Shown: positions 1-11,037, counted from the stretch's first letter. The stretch is DNA of 64,000 bases from Bryobacteraceae bacterium (GCA_030041495.1 JASHNT010000092.1:45679-109678); one strand, 5' to 3'. Notes: a model not told the origin generated them from the sequence alone. Made by a program: numbers and translations.

Positions 1-259
1 CGATGATCTTGATCTCGGCTTCCTCTTTTTCGGCCAGCTCCGCGCGGCCACCTTTGCGGAACAGGTCGGCCGACTCGTGGCGCTGCTTCACCAAGGTGTT
101 TAGCACCTGCAGTTCGGAAGTCTCATCCAGAGGTTTCATGGAGTCGATCTCGTGCTTTTTGAGCGCGGTCTTTAGCATACGCAGCGCGCTCAAGCGCAGT
201 TCCTCGTGGCCCTTCATGGCCGCCACCATGTCGGATTGAATCTGGTCGAGAAGAGGCAT
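1..259 (-). CDS. yqeY: GatB/YqeY-like protein (partial, N-terminal part)
   Basis: The frame opens with ATG at 259 and stays open to the left edge, so about 86 N-terminal residues are visible and the stop lies outside the window. The peptide begins MPLLDQIQSDMVAAMK and continues with helices containing LRLSALRMLKTALK and EKEEAEIKII. This is the typical start of the YqeY family (about 150 residues), which is related to the tail domain of the GatB amidotransferase subunit and is proposed to bind tRNA. Its exact job is not established. It is the last visible gene of the minus-strand series tilS, ftsH, HAD phosphatase, yqeY. Confidence 0.85.
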   Translation of the reverse strand, partial: MPLLDQIQSDMVAAMKGHEELRLSALRMLKTALKKHEIDSMKPLDETSELQVLNTLVKQRHESADLFRKGGRAELAEKEEAEIKII

Positions 260-569
260 GTCTCTAATCAGTTTATCTGCAATCGAGCGGGCAGGGGCCC
301 GGTTACGGCTAAAAGACGCTCTGCAGCAGCCAGGAGGTGTGCATTCCAAATCGCGCACCGAGGCTGGTCGCGGAAAAAGTGGCCGGGGAACTCAGGGGCA
401 CCAAAGCGAGTCCGACGAATCCGGTGGGAATAGTTGCGTTAGCTCCGGTCGTGGGCAGTTTGGCCATCTCGAACGCAGGCACGCACCACAACGTCAACAC
501 GATTGAGGCGGCGACGCTCGCAAATTGTCGGGAGGAGATGACCGGTTGCGCAATAAAGCGCAACGGCGC
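260..569. other. intergenic region, no convincing gene
   Basis: This 310-base spacer lies between the broken HAD gene and yqeY. A minus-strand open frame at 309-563 would need a TTG start and encodes 84 residues with a vaguely signal-like N-terminus, but it has no recognisable motif and no clear ribosome binding site. I see no RNA gene or strong terminator here. The promoter of yqeY could lie in it. Confidence 0.5.
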
Positions 570-1192
570 TTATAACAGCTCGCCCGGCCGGTCGATCCAA
601 TAATCCGGCGACCACCTGGCCATCTGCGCGGCATCGCCATAACCCCAGCGGACCGCGCAGGTGCGCACGCCGGCACGCTTACCGGCTTGCATGTCGGAGG
701 CAGAATCGCCCAGCAGCAGGCATTCTTCCGGCCGCGCGCCGATCGCCTCCATCGCCCGCTGGATCACATGAGGCTCCGGCTTGGCTGGAAAACCGTCCGT
801 GCCTTGCACGTGGTCGAAATGCCGGATCAAGCCGAACTGCTCCAGGATGGCGCGGGTCGTCGGCGTACCTTTGGTGGTGGCCGTCGTTTTCTTTCCCGGC
901 AATCCACCGAGCATTTCTTCGATGCCCGGATAAACCCGCGTGGCCGCGTGCTTGCGCTCGGGATAGACGCGGCGGTAGTGCGCGATCAGATCGTCGATCT
1001 CGCCCGGCTCGAAACCCAGGTCCAGATACATGTCCAACAGATGCACTCCGATGTAACGGCGAAGATCGACCGCGGTGACGCTGGTGCACCCCGCGCGGCG
1101 AGTGTTTCGAGAATCGCGCTGGAGATATCGGCCGCGGAATCGACCAGGGTACCGTCCAGGTCGAAGATGTAGACGCGAAACTGAGGTATCAA
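570..1192 (-). pseudogene. HAD-family phosphatase (phosphoglycolate phosphatase-like), single-base frameshift
   Basis: Translation from ATG at 1192 gives MIPQFRVYIFDLDGTLVDSA, with the HAD nucleophile motif DLDGT, and reads as a normal phosphoglycolate phosphatase to about residue 37. From there homology continues in another frame (TAVDLRRYIGVHLLDMYLDL, later TTKGTPT and LLLGDSASDMQAG) down to the stop at 570. The two parts join correctly if one G is added to the run CCCC on the plus strand at 1089-1092. The family hydrolyses small phosphate esters, such as 2-phosphoglycolate. The rest of the protein is intact and of normal length (about 207 residues), so a sequencing indel is as likely as a real pseudogene. 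It lies 12 bases after ftsH in the same direction. Confidence 0.8.
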
Positions 1193-1204
1193 AACCTGCT
1201 AAGG

Positions 1205-3121
<1,917 letters not shown>

Positions 3122-3181
3122 GCCTACTCCCACAAAGAATGTGCCGCTATCCCTAAAGACGCTGACTGGGGTGTAAATGAT

Positions 3182-4648
3182 TCATAACCCCACTTCTTTT
3201 CTCTTCCCAGTGCGCTCTTCCGGCGTGTGGCCGTCTGGCGATAACCCGGAGGCCGGCTCTTCCCAAATCCGGAGCCACAATCCGGACCCGCGCGCGCCTT
3301 GCGCATCCGCAGCCGCGCCGAATTCCCTGGTCCACAAGATCTTGGACCCATTCGTAACAATCGGCCATAAATCCCGCTTCCAGGAGGGAATCCGCGCTTT
3401 CTGAAACATTTCTTTGAGCTTTTGGTCTCGTGCATACCCCCAGGGCCGGTAATGGTCGCCATCCTTCCAGCCCCGTAATTCGAGCAGGGCAGAAGCCTGC
3501 CCTTTCCACTTCAGCCTAGCACAGCCTGCCGGACCCGATTGGCGCTTGCCCCGGCGCCCGTCTAGCTCCGCGCCAAGCACCTCCAGGCAAACCGAGCCGC
3601 CATCCCAGGCGTAGCGGGCTAGCAGACCGGACACGGCTTCGATCCGGATTGCCGCCGGCTCTTCGACCCGAGCGGGAGGCGCGAAGCGCAGCCACCCGAA
3701 AGACCGCTGAACCGTCAAGCCCGGTAGTTCCAGGCATCCTGAGCCTCTTCGGGAACCGGCCAGCTCCAGAACGCGCTCCACATGCTCGAATTCGGCCGCT
3801 CTTCCCCCGGCGCGACGGATTAGTTCTCGGACCAGCCGGCGAGAGACCGCTCGGGGAAGGCGGGCAAGGACGCCCGCTTCAGTCTCGACGCTTCCGCCTC
3901 CGAACACCGCCGTCTTCTGGGCGAGCTTCCGGATCTTGGCGCTCCACCAGCGCTCCTCTTCGCCAGCCAGATCCGCCATCCGGGCCAGAGAACCACGCAG
4001 CTCAGGATTCCACTCCCTTTCGAGCTCCGGCAGCAGAACGTGCCGGATGCGGTTGCGCGTGAACCGGGATTCCTGGTTGCTCGCGTCCTCTCGCCATCGA
4101 ATCCCTTGCCCGCGCAAAAAGGCTTCGATCTCGGCGCGCGAAACCTCCAGCAGCGGCCGGATCAAACCCTCCCGCGTGACCGGCAGAATCCCGGCGAGCC
4201 CGGCCAGCCCGGATCCGCGCAGCATCCGGAACAGAACCGTCTCTGCCTGATCGTCCCGAGTATGACCGGTTGCCAGGCAGTCGGCCTTCCCTTCCCGGAT
4301 CAACTTCGCGAAAAACTCGAGGCGGGCGCGCCGCGCGGCCTGCTCCAGATTGCCCGCCCCATCGCCGAACCGCTCTTCTTGACGAAATAACGGCAGCCCG
4401 CACTGCGCAGCCAGTCGCTCCACGAATTTTTCGTCGTCGTCGGAGGCCGCTCCACGCAACTTGTGATTCAGGTGCGCCACTCCCGCGAGCCTTGCGCCCA
4501 CGCAAGGCGCGACTTCGGCCAGCGCCAGCAACAAAAAAACCGAATCCGCGCCGCCCGACACCGCGGCGATCACGCGGTCGCCGGGGCGCAGCATGTTATA
4601 ACGGGAAATCGCCGTGAGTACAGCCGAAAACACCACGAATGCCTTCAT
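3182..4648 (-). CDS. tilS: tRNA(Ile)-lysidine synthase TilS
   Basis: Cytoplasmic enzyme that ligates lysine to C34 of the CAU-anticodon isoleucine tRNA, converting its reading from AUG to AUA. The PP-loop ATPase motif SGGADS is at residues 31-36, followed by HLNHKLRG, TGHTRDDQAET and RNRIRHVLLPELE, all standard for TilS. The C-terminal part has the substrate-binding and zinc-less C domains, ending with a segment containing WILRI-like IVTNGSKILWTREFGA. Length 488 is normal. The start at 4648 places it 35 bases inside the divergent FGGY kinase; a second ATG at 4594 (MLRPGDRV) would remove the overlap but leave an unusually short N-terminus. First gene of the tilS-ftsH series. Confidence 0.95.
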   Translation of the reverse strand: MKAFVVFSAVLTAISRYNMLRPGDRVIAAVSGGADSVFLLLALAEVAPCVGARLAGVAHLNHKLRGAASDDDEKFVERLAAQCGLPLFRQEERFGDGAGNLEQAARRARLEFFAKLIREGKADCLATGHTRDDQAETVLFRMLRGSGLAGLAGILPVTREGLIRPLLEVSRAEIEAFLRGQGIRWREDASNQESRFTRNRIRHVLLPELEREWNPELRGSLARMADLAGEEERWWSAKIRKLAQKTAVFGGGSVETEAGVLARLPRAVSRRLVRELIRRAGGRAAEFEHVERVLELAGSRRGSGCLELPGLTVQRSFGWLRFAPPARVEEPAAIRIEAVSGLLARYAWDGGSVCLEVLGAELDGRRGKRQSGPAGCARLKWKGQASALLELRGWKDGDHYRPWGYARDQKLKEMFQKARIPSWKRDLWPIVTNGSKILWTREFGAAADAQGARGSGLWLRIWEEPASGLSPDGHTPEERTGKRKEVGL

Positions 4649-6083
4649 TGTAAGCCTCGATGTGGGGACATCCTCGGTGCGCGCGCTGCTTTACGATTCC
4701 GGCGCGCGCCAGATGGAAGGCTACGGCGCGCATATCGCTTACAAGGTCCGCACCACCCCCGGCGGCGGCGCGGAGATCGATCCGGAGGAGCTCGCCCAGC
4801 ATTCCATCGACTGTCTGGATGAGCTGCATCGCCAGGTTCAAGAGGCGGGATTCAAAATCGCCGCGGTCACGGGCAGCGCTTTCTGGCACAGCTTCTGCGG
4901 AGTAGATACAGAAGGCAAACCCACGCTGCCGATTCTGCATCTGCTGGATACGCGCAGCGCGGCTGAGGTCGGCCGCGTTCCCGAGACCCACTCGGCCACC
5001 GGCTGCCCCGCGCATTCCAGCTACTGGCCGGCCAAGCTGCTTTGGCTGGAGCGCAAGAGGCCTGCGGAATTCGCGGCCACGCGCCGGTTCTTGAGCTTTC
5101 CCGAATATCTGTTCGAAAAGCTCTTCGGCGAGGCGCGAGTCTCGACTTCCATGGCTTCCGCCAGCGGCCTCTGGAACCAGGCTGACGGCAACTACGACTC
5201 CGCCACGCTAGAGGCTCTCCCCATCCGGCGCGAGCAACTCGCAGACCCCGCTTCAATGGACCAGCCGCTCCGCAACCTGCGCGGCGAATATCGCAAGATG
5301 TGGCCGGCCTACGCGGGTTGTCCCTGGTTCCCCGCCATCGGTGACGGAGCCGCCAATCACATCGGCAGCGGATGCCTCGCGCCCGGACAGTTTTCGCTGA
5401 TGGTCGGCACCACGGGGGCGATGCGCGCGTTCGTCTCCCCTGCAGCCATTCTCCGCGGCGGCCTGTGGTGTTACCGGCTCGACTCCAATCGCGCGCTAAT
5501 GGGTGCTGCACTTTCCAATGGCGGCGATGTCTACGCCTGGTTGAAGCAAACTCTCGCCATGCCGAGGGGGATTGAGGCTCGTTTGGACGCGAGCGAGCCC
5601 GGCAGCCACGGCCTGACGTTCCTCCCGTTCCTAGCCGGGGAACGCTCGCCCTACTGGCGCGCCGACCTGCGTGGCGCGATTACCGGGTTGTCGCTCGCCA
5701 CTGAGCCGTTCCACATCCTGCACGCGGCGCTGGAATCGATTTCGCTGCGCTTCCGCGAGATTTATTGTGCGCTGTCATCCGCCGCGGGAGTTCCTTCGGA
5801 AGTCATCGCCTCCGGCGGCGCTTTACTGAATTCGCCTGCGTGGACCCAGATTATGGCGGATTCGCTCGGCCGGCCCGTGGTGGCTTCTACCGAACGGGAA
5901 GCGTCTTGCCGCGGCGCGGCGCTGTATGCTCTGGAACGCATCGGCGCCATTCCTTCGCTCGATTCGCTGTCTGCTTCGCCGGGCGCGACATTCTCTCCGC
6001 ACCCGCAATTTGAAGCGGCTTACGCCCGCTTGCTACAAGAACAGCGGTCGCTTTATTCCAAACTTTTCGAAACCAATTCATGA
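4614..6083 (+). CDS. FGGY-family carbohydrate kinase (gluconokinase/xylulokinase type)
   Basis: The N-terminal phosphate-binding segment VSLDVGTSSVRALLYD, the middle IGDGAANHIGSGC, the substrate-loop region LPFLAGERSPYWRADLRG and the C-terminal ASGGALLNSPAW are characteristic of FGGY kinases, which phosphorylate sugars or sugar acids with ATP. The length (489) fits. Pro- and glycine-rich loops do not tell me the substrate; gluconate or a pentulose are both possible. The only in-frame start is GTG at 4614, placing it divergent from and overlapping the tilS 5' end. Its stop overlaps the start of the KdsC-type gene by four bases, so the two are translationally coupled, which suggests a shared role in sugar phosphate or Kdo-type metabolism. 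Confidence 0.88.
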   Translation: MSTAENTTNAFIVSLDVGTSSVRALLYDSGARQMEGYGAHIAYKVRTTPGGGAEIDPEELAQHSIDCLDELHRQVQEAGFKIAAVTGSAFWHSFCGVDTEGKPTLPILHLLDTRSAAEVGRVPETHSATGCPAHSSYWPAKLLWLERKRPAEFAATRRFLSFPEYLFEKLFGEARVSTSMASASGLWNQADGNYDSATLEALPIRREQLADPASMDQPLRNLRGEYRKMWPAYAGCPWFPAIGDGAANHIGSGCLAPGQFSLMVGTTGAMRAFVSPAAILRGGLWCYRLDSNRALMGAALSNGGDVYAWLKQTLAMPRGIEARLDASEPGSHGLTFLPFLAGERSPYWRADLRGAITGLSLATEPFHILHAALESISLRFREIYCALSSAAGVPSEVIASGGALLNSPAWTQIMADSLGRPVVASTEREASCRGAALYALERIGAIPSLDSLSASPGATFSPHPQFEAAYARLLQEQRSLYSKLFETNS

Positions 6084-6634
6084 CTGAGATGGAACACGCT
6101 GATATCGAACGGCGCGCGGCGCGCGTTCGCCTGCTGCTGATGGATGTGGACGGCGTTCTGACCGACGGCCGCCTGATCAACGTCCCCGGCCCGGATGGGA
6201 AAATGGTCGAAACCAAGGCCTTCGATTCCCAGGACGGAATCTCCTTGCAATGGCTGGGATGGCACGGCATCCACACCGGAGTCATCAGCGGGCGCGTCTC
6301 GCCTGCAACCGAGGAACGCGCGCGCCAGGTCAAGATGCGCTACATCTACCAGGGGCACATCGAAAAGATTCCGATTTTAGAGGAAATTCAACAGGCGAGC
6401 GGTATTTCGCCCGGCGAAATGGCCTACGCCGGCGACGATCTTACCGACGTTGTGGTGATGCGGCGCGTCGGGCTCGCCATCGCCACCGCCAACGCCCGCC
6501 CGGAGGTGAAGCGCGCCGCGCACTACGTGACCTCCGCTTCCGGCGGTCGCGGGGCGATTCGTGAAGTGGCGGAATTATTGTTGCGCGCGCAAGGCCGTTG
6601 GCCCGATATCCTGAAAAAATACGAGGTGGAGTAA
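6080..6634 (+). CDS. kdsC: KdsC-type HAD phosphatase (Kdo-8-phosphate phosphatase)
   Basis: Members of this family hydrolyse 3-deoxy-D-manno-octulosonate 8-phosphate to Kdo, a core sugar of lipopolysaccharide. The nucleophile motif MDVDGVLTDG is at residues 21-30, followed by FDSQDGISLQWL, GVISGR and the late acidic motif GDDLTD. At 184 residues it is the normal small C0-type HAD without a cap domain. ATGA overlap with the upstream kinase and a 3-base gap to the next gene indicate one transcript. No kdsD, kdsA or kdsB is in the window, so the Kdo assignment rests on family similarity. Confidence 0.9.
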   Translation: MTEMEHADIERRAARVRLLLMDVDGVLTDGRLINVPGPDGKMVETKAFDSQDGISLQWLGWHGIHTGVISGRVSPATEERARQVKMRYIYQGHIEKIPILEEIQQASGISPGEMAYAGDDLTDVVVMRRVGLAIATANARPEVKRAAHYVTSASGGRGAIREVAELLLRAQGRWPDILKKYEVE

Positions 6635-6637
6635 CGA

Positions 6638-7282
6638 GTGTCCAATAAAATCGGCATCGAAGTTACCGCAGCGACCGGACCCGGCATCCTGCACCAGCTC
6701 ACCGGCGTCATCGCCGCGCATCAGGGCGACATCACCAGCGTGGAAATCGTCAATCCGCGCCACACCTACTTCGAGATCGAATTCCCGGGCGAGCCGTCCG
6801 GGCTCTTGGCTGCCCTGCGCGAACTCGCCATCGTCCAGCAGGTTTCGCAGGTCGAGACCATGGAGAAGATCTACGGTAAGCGCATCATCATTATGGGCGG
6901 CGGAGCGCAGGTGGGCCAGGTGGCCATCGGCGCGATTACCGAGGCCGACCGCCACAACATCCGCGGCGAGCACATCTCCGTCGACACGATTCCTCTGGTC
7001 GGTGAAAAGCCGTTGGCCGACGCCGTCCGCGCCTCCGCACGCCTGCCCCGCGTTCGAGCCCTGGTGCTGGCAGGGTCGCTCATGGGCGGTGAGATCGAGC
7101 AGGCCGTTCGCGAGGTCCGCGCCCAAGGCCTGCTGGTGGTCAGCCTGAACATGGCCGGCAGCGTCCCGGAGGCTTCGGACTTGGTTGTGACAGACCCAGT
7201 GCAAGCCGGAGTGATGACCGTCATGGCCGTCGCCGACACGGCGAAATTCTCGGTGGAGCGCCTGACGCGGAGAGTGTTTTAG
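6638..7282 (+). CDS. ACT-domain protein with DUF5612-like C-terminal domain
   Basis: Residues 1-75 form an ACT-type regulatory domain (IGIEVTAATGPGILHQLTGV, then HTYFEIEFPG), the fold that senses amino acids in many biosynthetic enzymes. The rest (RIIIMGGGAQVGQVAIGAIT, VPLVGEKPLADAV-like VGEKPLADAVRASARLP, VLAGSLMGGEIEQAV, VVSLNMAGSVPEA) looks like a Rossmann-like alpha/beta domain with glycine-rich turns. I recall such proteins being labelled DUF5612, mainly in archaea; this label is from memory. Start is GTG at 6638, three bases after kdsC. No catalytic residues are evident, so a regulatory or binding role is only an inference. Confidence 0.7.
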   Translation: MSNKIGIEVTAATGPGILHQLTGVIAAHQGDITSVEIVNPRHTYFEIEFPGEPSGLLAALRELAIVQQVSQVETMEKIYGKRIIIMGGGAQVGQVAIGAITEADRHNIRGEHISVDTIPLVGEKPLADAVRASARLPRVRALVLAGSLMGGEIEQAVREVRAQGLLVVSLNMAGSVPEASDLVVTDPVQAGVMTVMAVADTAKFSVERLTRRVF

Positions 7283-7309
7283 GGGCCCACGCCGCCAGCG
7301 GGCACCACC

Positions 7310-7518
7310 TCAGCGCGACGCCAAGCTGAGCCTCGTTTGCTCCGCGTTCCAGTGCTGCCACATGTCATGCTCACGACGAAAAGCATCCTCGTCGACCACG
7401 CGGAGCCCGGGGACCCAACCCCCGCGTCCGGCGTCGGCGCAAGGATCATCCGGTAAGCGTGTTTTGCCAGTGCGTCTCTCGGCATCTGGGCTTCAAGCGG
7501 TGGGAACACATCGAGCAT
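7310..7518 (-). pseudogene. small unknown protein, apparent frameshift
   Basis: Downstream of the TIGR03435 gene a minus-strand frame opens at ATG 7518 (MLDVFPPLEAQMPRDAL, HAYRMILAPTPDAG). After the plus-strand run CCCCC at 7419-7423, a different frame gives more protein-like sequence (GWVPGLRVVDEDAFRREHD, MWQHWNAEQTRLSL) to a TGA at 7310-7312. Adding one base to the run joins them into about 69 residues. I do not recognise the family. It could be a small helical protein or the remnant of a larger gene; the assignment is tentative. Confidence 0.3.
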
Positions 7519-7551
7519 GCCCCATGTTGGCAGATCTTTGGTCGGTGTCAG

Positions 7552-8367
7552 TCAGTTGGCTGATGGCGTCTGCTCGGCATCATCCACCACCAGCACATCG
7601 GCGGTGCCCTTTCGCCGTTCAATATGCAGGCCAAGCTTGTCCATTGCATCGAACATCGAAGGTCCCTCTTGGCCTTCCATGCGTTGCTGCTGGGTGATCC
7701 ATTGGAGCGTGAAATCGTAGCTGCCGGTAAGGCCGGTTGTGTCAATCACGGGGCCTTCGGGAAAGTACGCCGACGACAAGGTCTGGAGCTGCTGCGCCAA
7801 TTGAGCGGTAGTCATGTTCTCGCAAACCGCCGTGGTGACGCCATTCTCGCCGAACATGCTGCGCCTGCACCCCGACTGGCTCCCGCTGCCCGCCGGCACC
7901 GGGTGAATCGTAAGCCCGCCCTTGCCCATCTCAAGCGCGTAAATGGAAATTTGTCTTGGTTCCCGGTGTACGCGAAGCTTGAACCGGTTTGCCAACAAGT
8001 TCTGCAACATGGCCGGAACATCCTCCTGCTTTGCTTCGGATGGAACCTTGGCGACGATGTCAAAACGCGGCACGTCGGCGACGCCACCCCGCGGGTTCAT
8101 CAGCCATTGCGGCCCGTCCATTTGGCGCCCGCCGATTCCATAGGCGATCATGATGATCTCTTTTAGCTGCCGGTTGGCGATCCCCAAGGTCGTGCCCGGC
8201 GCCACGTTGAGCGTGGGCACAAAGCTGTCGAGAATCGTATCGGGCGAGGAGCGGCGCACGGTTGCGACTTCAAACTCGGGCCGCTTGGCGTCCTGCGCTT
8301 GAGCTGCCAGCGCAGCCAAAACCAGCGCCCAGATTGTGACAGATGATTTTGTGGCAAATGATTTCAC
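7552..8367 (-). CDS. TIGR03435-type secreted protein of unknown function
   Basis: The protein has a signal peptide (WALVLAALAAQAQ) followed by FEVATVRRS, PGTTLGIANRQLKEIIMIAYGI, FDIVAKVP, MLQNLLANRFKLRVHREPR and a C-terminal VIDTTGLTGSYDFTL with LGLHIERRKG. This succession is the hallmark of TIGR03435, a family expanded in Solibacter and its relatives and of unknown function. I choose GTG at 8367 because AGGAGG lies five bases upstream; the first GTG at 8373 overlaps that ribosome binding site. About 271 residues, slightly short for the family. Confidence 0.88.
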   Translation of the reverse strand: MKSFATKSSVTIWALVLAALAAQAQDAKRPEFEVATVRRSSPDTILDSFVPTLNVAPGTTLGIANRQLKEIIMIAYGIGGRQMDGPQWLMNPRGGVADVPRFDIVAKVPSEAKQEDVPAMLQNLLANRFKLRVHREPRQISIYALEMGKGGLTIHPVPAGSGSQSGCRRSMFGENGVTTAVCENMTTAQLAQQLQTLSSAYFPEGPVIDTTGLTGSYDFTLQWITQQQRMEGQEGPSMFDAMDKLGLHIERRKGTADVLVVDDAEQTPSAN

Positions 8368-8532
8368 ACACACCTCCTGGCATTTTCATGCCCAGCCTCT
8401 GGGCGCACCAGTATCCGTCAAATTTGGTTGGAGACAGCGCATCCTCCGCTTGCGCCCGTCATTTGAGTATGACAGAAACCTGCACTCTAGTCCGGTCCAA
8501 ACGTGATACGGTGTCCTTCAAAAGGAGTCCCG

Positions 8533-9044
8533 ATGACGGCAAAATATTTGAGCATGGCGTTGCCTATGGTCCTCGCTCTTTCCTGCTTGCCAGCCGCGGC
8601 GCAGAAAGTAGTCAACCGGAGATTAAGGGATCGCGCACAGATCGAAACGCTGATGTGGCAGTACGTGCGCGCCCTGGACACCGAGAACGCCGATGCCTAC
8701 GCGGCGCTGTACACTCCGGATGGGCAGTTCGGCAGCGGGTCGAGCGCGGTCAAGGGACGGGACGCGCTAAAGAAGATGATCAACGATCTCCGCCAGCGTG
8801 GCGCGGAGACAGAAGCAAATAGCGGCCAGAAAAGGCCGCCCATGTATCACGTGCTCACCAACACGTATGTGGAATTCATCACCGGAATCATGCGCGCATG
8901 CAAGCGTACTGGATGACCGTGTTCGGCGCGGGCGCTCAGAATGCTCCGCCTCGCATCGCGGCCGCCGGGCGGGAAGTGGATGAGCTGGTGCGCGTGGACG
9001 GCCACTGGCTGATCAAATTGCGCGACGTCTCGCCCAAGGATTGA
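8533..9044 (+). pseudogene. NTF2/SnoaL-like secreted protein, single-base frameshift
   Basis: ATG at 8533 has AAAGGAG seven bases upstream and starts a signal peptide (MALPMVLALSCLPAAAQ). The body matches SnoaL-like proteins: RAQIETLMWQYVRALDTENA, YAALYTPDGQF and MYHVLTNTYVEF. The frame stops at 8916, but the family pattern continues in another frame as NHARMQAYWMTVF and then VDELVRVDGHWLIKLRDVSP to a stop at 9044. One base missing near 8875-8885 explains the break. These proteins are small alpha+beta-barrel enzymes or binding proteins; the substrate is not visible. It may be a sequencing error rather than a dead gene. Confidence 0.72.
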
Positions 9045-9084
9045 GCTTGCGCAGGCAACGAATTACTCGACTATGCCGCCGTGG

Positions 9085-10251
9085 CTAACGGGTCTTCCCT
9101 CCGCCAGGACTCGCCACCCGATCCAGCCAGCGCGCAATCACTCCGGCGACCTCCACGCTATTCTTCTCGAGCATCATCATGTGCCCGTTGCCATGGATGC
9201 CCACGTCCCCGAGCTTGGTCCAATTCGCATGCACGCCTGCCTGCTCGAGATATTTCACAGTGCAGTAATCGTAGGTCGCATGATAGGAGGCTTCGGAGGT
9301 CAGAATCAGAATTGGGACCTTGGCGAGATTCGGAAGCTGCCGCGCCGGCGATTTCTGCAGCCAGCAGCGGTCCAGGTCCGGCGCGTCGGCCTTCGACTGT
9401 TGCTCGATCGCCAGATCTGACGGCTTTTCGATGGCCGGCAAGTAGACCAACGGAACCGCCGTGACGCCGTAGGGCCGGCTCAGCCCTTCCCGATAACGCG
9501 ACCAATTCGGCGATTCCACGGTGGTGCTCGCGCCGGTTTCGAGGTCGTAGAAGGGAGGGCCGCTCGGCTCGACGGCGATGACGGCTTTCACCCACTCAGG
9601 CCGAGCGTCCGCCACCGGCCAACCATACGCGCCGGATTGCGAATGCGTCATCAAAATGGCCGGCCCGGTTTTTTCGAGCAGGGCGATAAGCGCATCCCGA
9701 TTGAGCTCCTGCGTCAACAAGGCGTTCTGAATGTAGGGGACCTGAGACGCATAGAATTGATCGAACACGGTGTCGCCGGGCTGGCCTTTGCCGGGCCATT
9801 GGGTGTGTAGATGCGCCTGCGGCCAGAGATTGTAGCGCTCCGGCGCGATAAAGAAGCGCAGCGCATTGTCGAGACTGAACTGCGTGGTGGGGCCGTAAAG
9901 ATCGGCCTGATACGGCGCTCGCCCGCGGCCGGGCTGATCGACCACGTAAACCGCATAGCCGCGGCGAAGGAAGAATTGCGCCCAGCCTTCGCGGCCGTCC
10001 GGAGTTCCGGTGAAATTGGTGCCCGTCTGCCCCGCGCCATGGACCATGACGATGGGCCAGGGATGGGTTTGCTTGACGGGTATTTGAAACTCGGCATAGA
10101 TCTGGCCGCTCATCACCTGTTTGCCGCTTACGGTCGAGTATTTCCCCCCGGCGAACACATAGCCCTCACGGGCGATCGGCAATGGGGGCTGAGCCGCCAA
10201 CTGTGACAAAGCAAAGAGAAAGGCTGCAAATGGACGCCAATGCAAAGGCAT
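9085..10251 (-). CDS. secreted alpha/beta hydrolase
   Basis: A signal peptide (FAAFLFALSQLAAQ) is followed by an alpha/beta-hydrolase domain: IVMVHGAGQTG forms the oxyanion region, GYAVYVVDQPGRGRA strand beta-5, and LMTHSQSG the nucleophile elbow, which has Ser flanked by Gln instead of the usual Gly-x-Ser-x-Gly first glycine. A late Gly-Ile-His-Gly-Asn-Gly-His segment supplies the catalytic histidine. At 388 residues it resembles bacterial and fungal esterases of unknown substrate. It is convergent with the broken NTF2-like gene and divergent from the next gene. I cannot name the substrate. Confidence 0.82.
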   Translation of the reverse strand: MPLHWRPFAAFLFALSQLAAQPPLPIAREGYVFAGGKYSTVSGKQVMSGQIYAEFQIPVKQTHPWPIVMVHGAGQTGTNFTGTPDGREGWAQFFLRRGYAVYVVDQPGRGRAPYQADLYGPTTQFSLDNALRFFIAPERYNLWPQAHLHTQWPGKGQPGDTVFDQFYASQVPYIQNALLTQELNRDALIALLEKTGPAILMTHSQSGAYGWPVADARPEWVKAVIAVEPSGPPFYDLETGASTTVESPNWSRYREGLSRPYGVTAVPLVYLPAIEKPSDLAIEQQSKADAPDLDRCWLQKSPARQLPNLAKVPILILTSEASYHATYDYCTVKYLEQAGVHANWTKLGDVGIHGNGHMMMLEKNSVEVAGVIARWLDRVASPGGGKTR

Positions 10252-10305
10252 GAATGTAGTGTAACTTCAGCGGGAGCCGGGCGAGTCTAAGTAAGCGGAG
10301 GTCAA

Positions 10306-11037
10306 ATGGCTTCCCGAATTCTGTTGCTGCTGACTCTGCCAGGCACGTTGTTCGCGCAAATGAAAATCCTGGTCCACCTCCCGCCCGGGACCAACACGGC
10401 GTTCGACAAGTACGTTGGCAAGGCCGAATCCCAGATGGGCAAGCCCCTGACTGCGGCCAAACCGGGTGGCGAAGTGGATCTCGCAGCGGTCGGCGGCAGC
10501 CCCATCAGCGTCGATGGCGGCATGATCCATGACTGGGCCGGAGGCGTGTTGGTCAAGGGTGCGACCGTCGAAAAAGCGCTCGCGATGTTCCACAATTACG
10601 CGGATTACAAGGGCATTTTTGCTCCCGACGTGCTCGATTCGAAAGTATTGGCGCACAACGGAAACCGCTGGACCACGTCGCTTCGCATCAGTCGCAAAAA
10701 CGTGTTTACGGTGACCTTCGACACCCAGTACGCGGTTGACTACCGTCCGCTCGACGGAGGCCGCTGGGAGATCGACGCGCGGTCTACGAAAATCAGCGAA
10801 CTCGACGACGACAACAAGCCTCTTGCCGATGGCGCCTCGCAAGGCTTCCTATGGCGGCTGAATTCCTATTGGCTGATCGAGCCAAGGCCGGGGGGAGTGT
10901 ATCTGGAGTGCCGGGCGATTTCTCTTTCACGCGAGATCCCCACCGGCCTCGGCTGGATCGTCAAGCCGATGATCGCGAACGTGCCGCGCGATTCGCTGCG
11001 CGCTACTGTGGAAGAAGCCCGCAACGGGCTAAGATAG
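10306..11037 (+). CDS. secreted SRPBCC/START-like protein, function unknown
   Basis: ATG at 10306 follows GGAGG by five bases and begins a short signal peptide ending ...TLFAQ. The C-terminal half (FLWRLNSYWLIEPRPGG, VYLECRAISLSREIPTGLG, WIVKPMIANVPRDSL) has the spacing of acidobacterial SRPBCC-like proteins, a fold that binds hydrophobic ligands. No catalytic motif is visible. Length 243. The stop codon falls inside a 25-base tandem repeat (11021-11083) that continues to the start of the next gene. Confidence 0.65.
   Translation: MASRILLLLTLPGTLFAQMKILVHLPPGTNTAFDKYVGKAESQMGKPLTAAKPGGEVDLAAVGGSPISVDGGMIHDWAGGVLVKGATVEKALAMFHNYADYKGIFAPDVLDSKVLAHNGNRWTTSLRISRKNVFTVTFDTQYAVDYRPLDGGRWEIDARSTKISELDDDNKPLADGASQGFLWRLNSYWLIEPRPGGVYLECRAISLSREIPTGLGWIVKPMIANVPRDSLRATVEEARNGLR

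Noticed and set aside
309..563. Minus-strand 84-codon frame with TTG start
   Set aside because: No ribosome binding site, no family features; weak signal-like N-terminus only.
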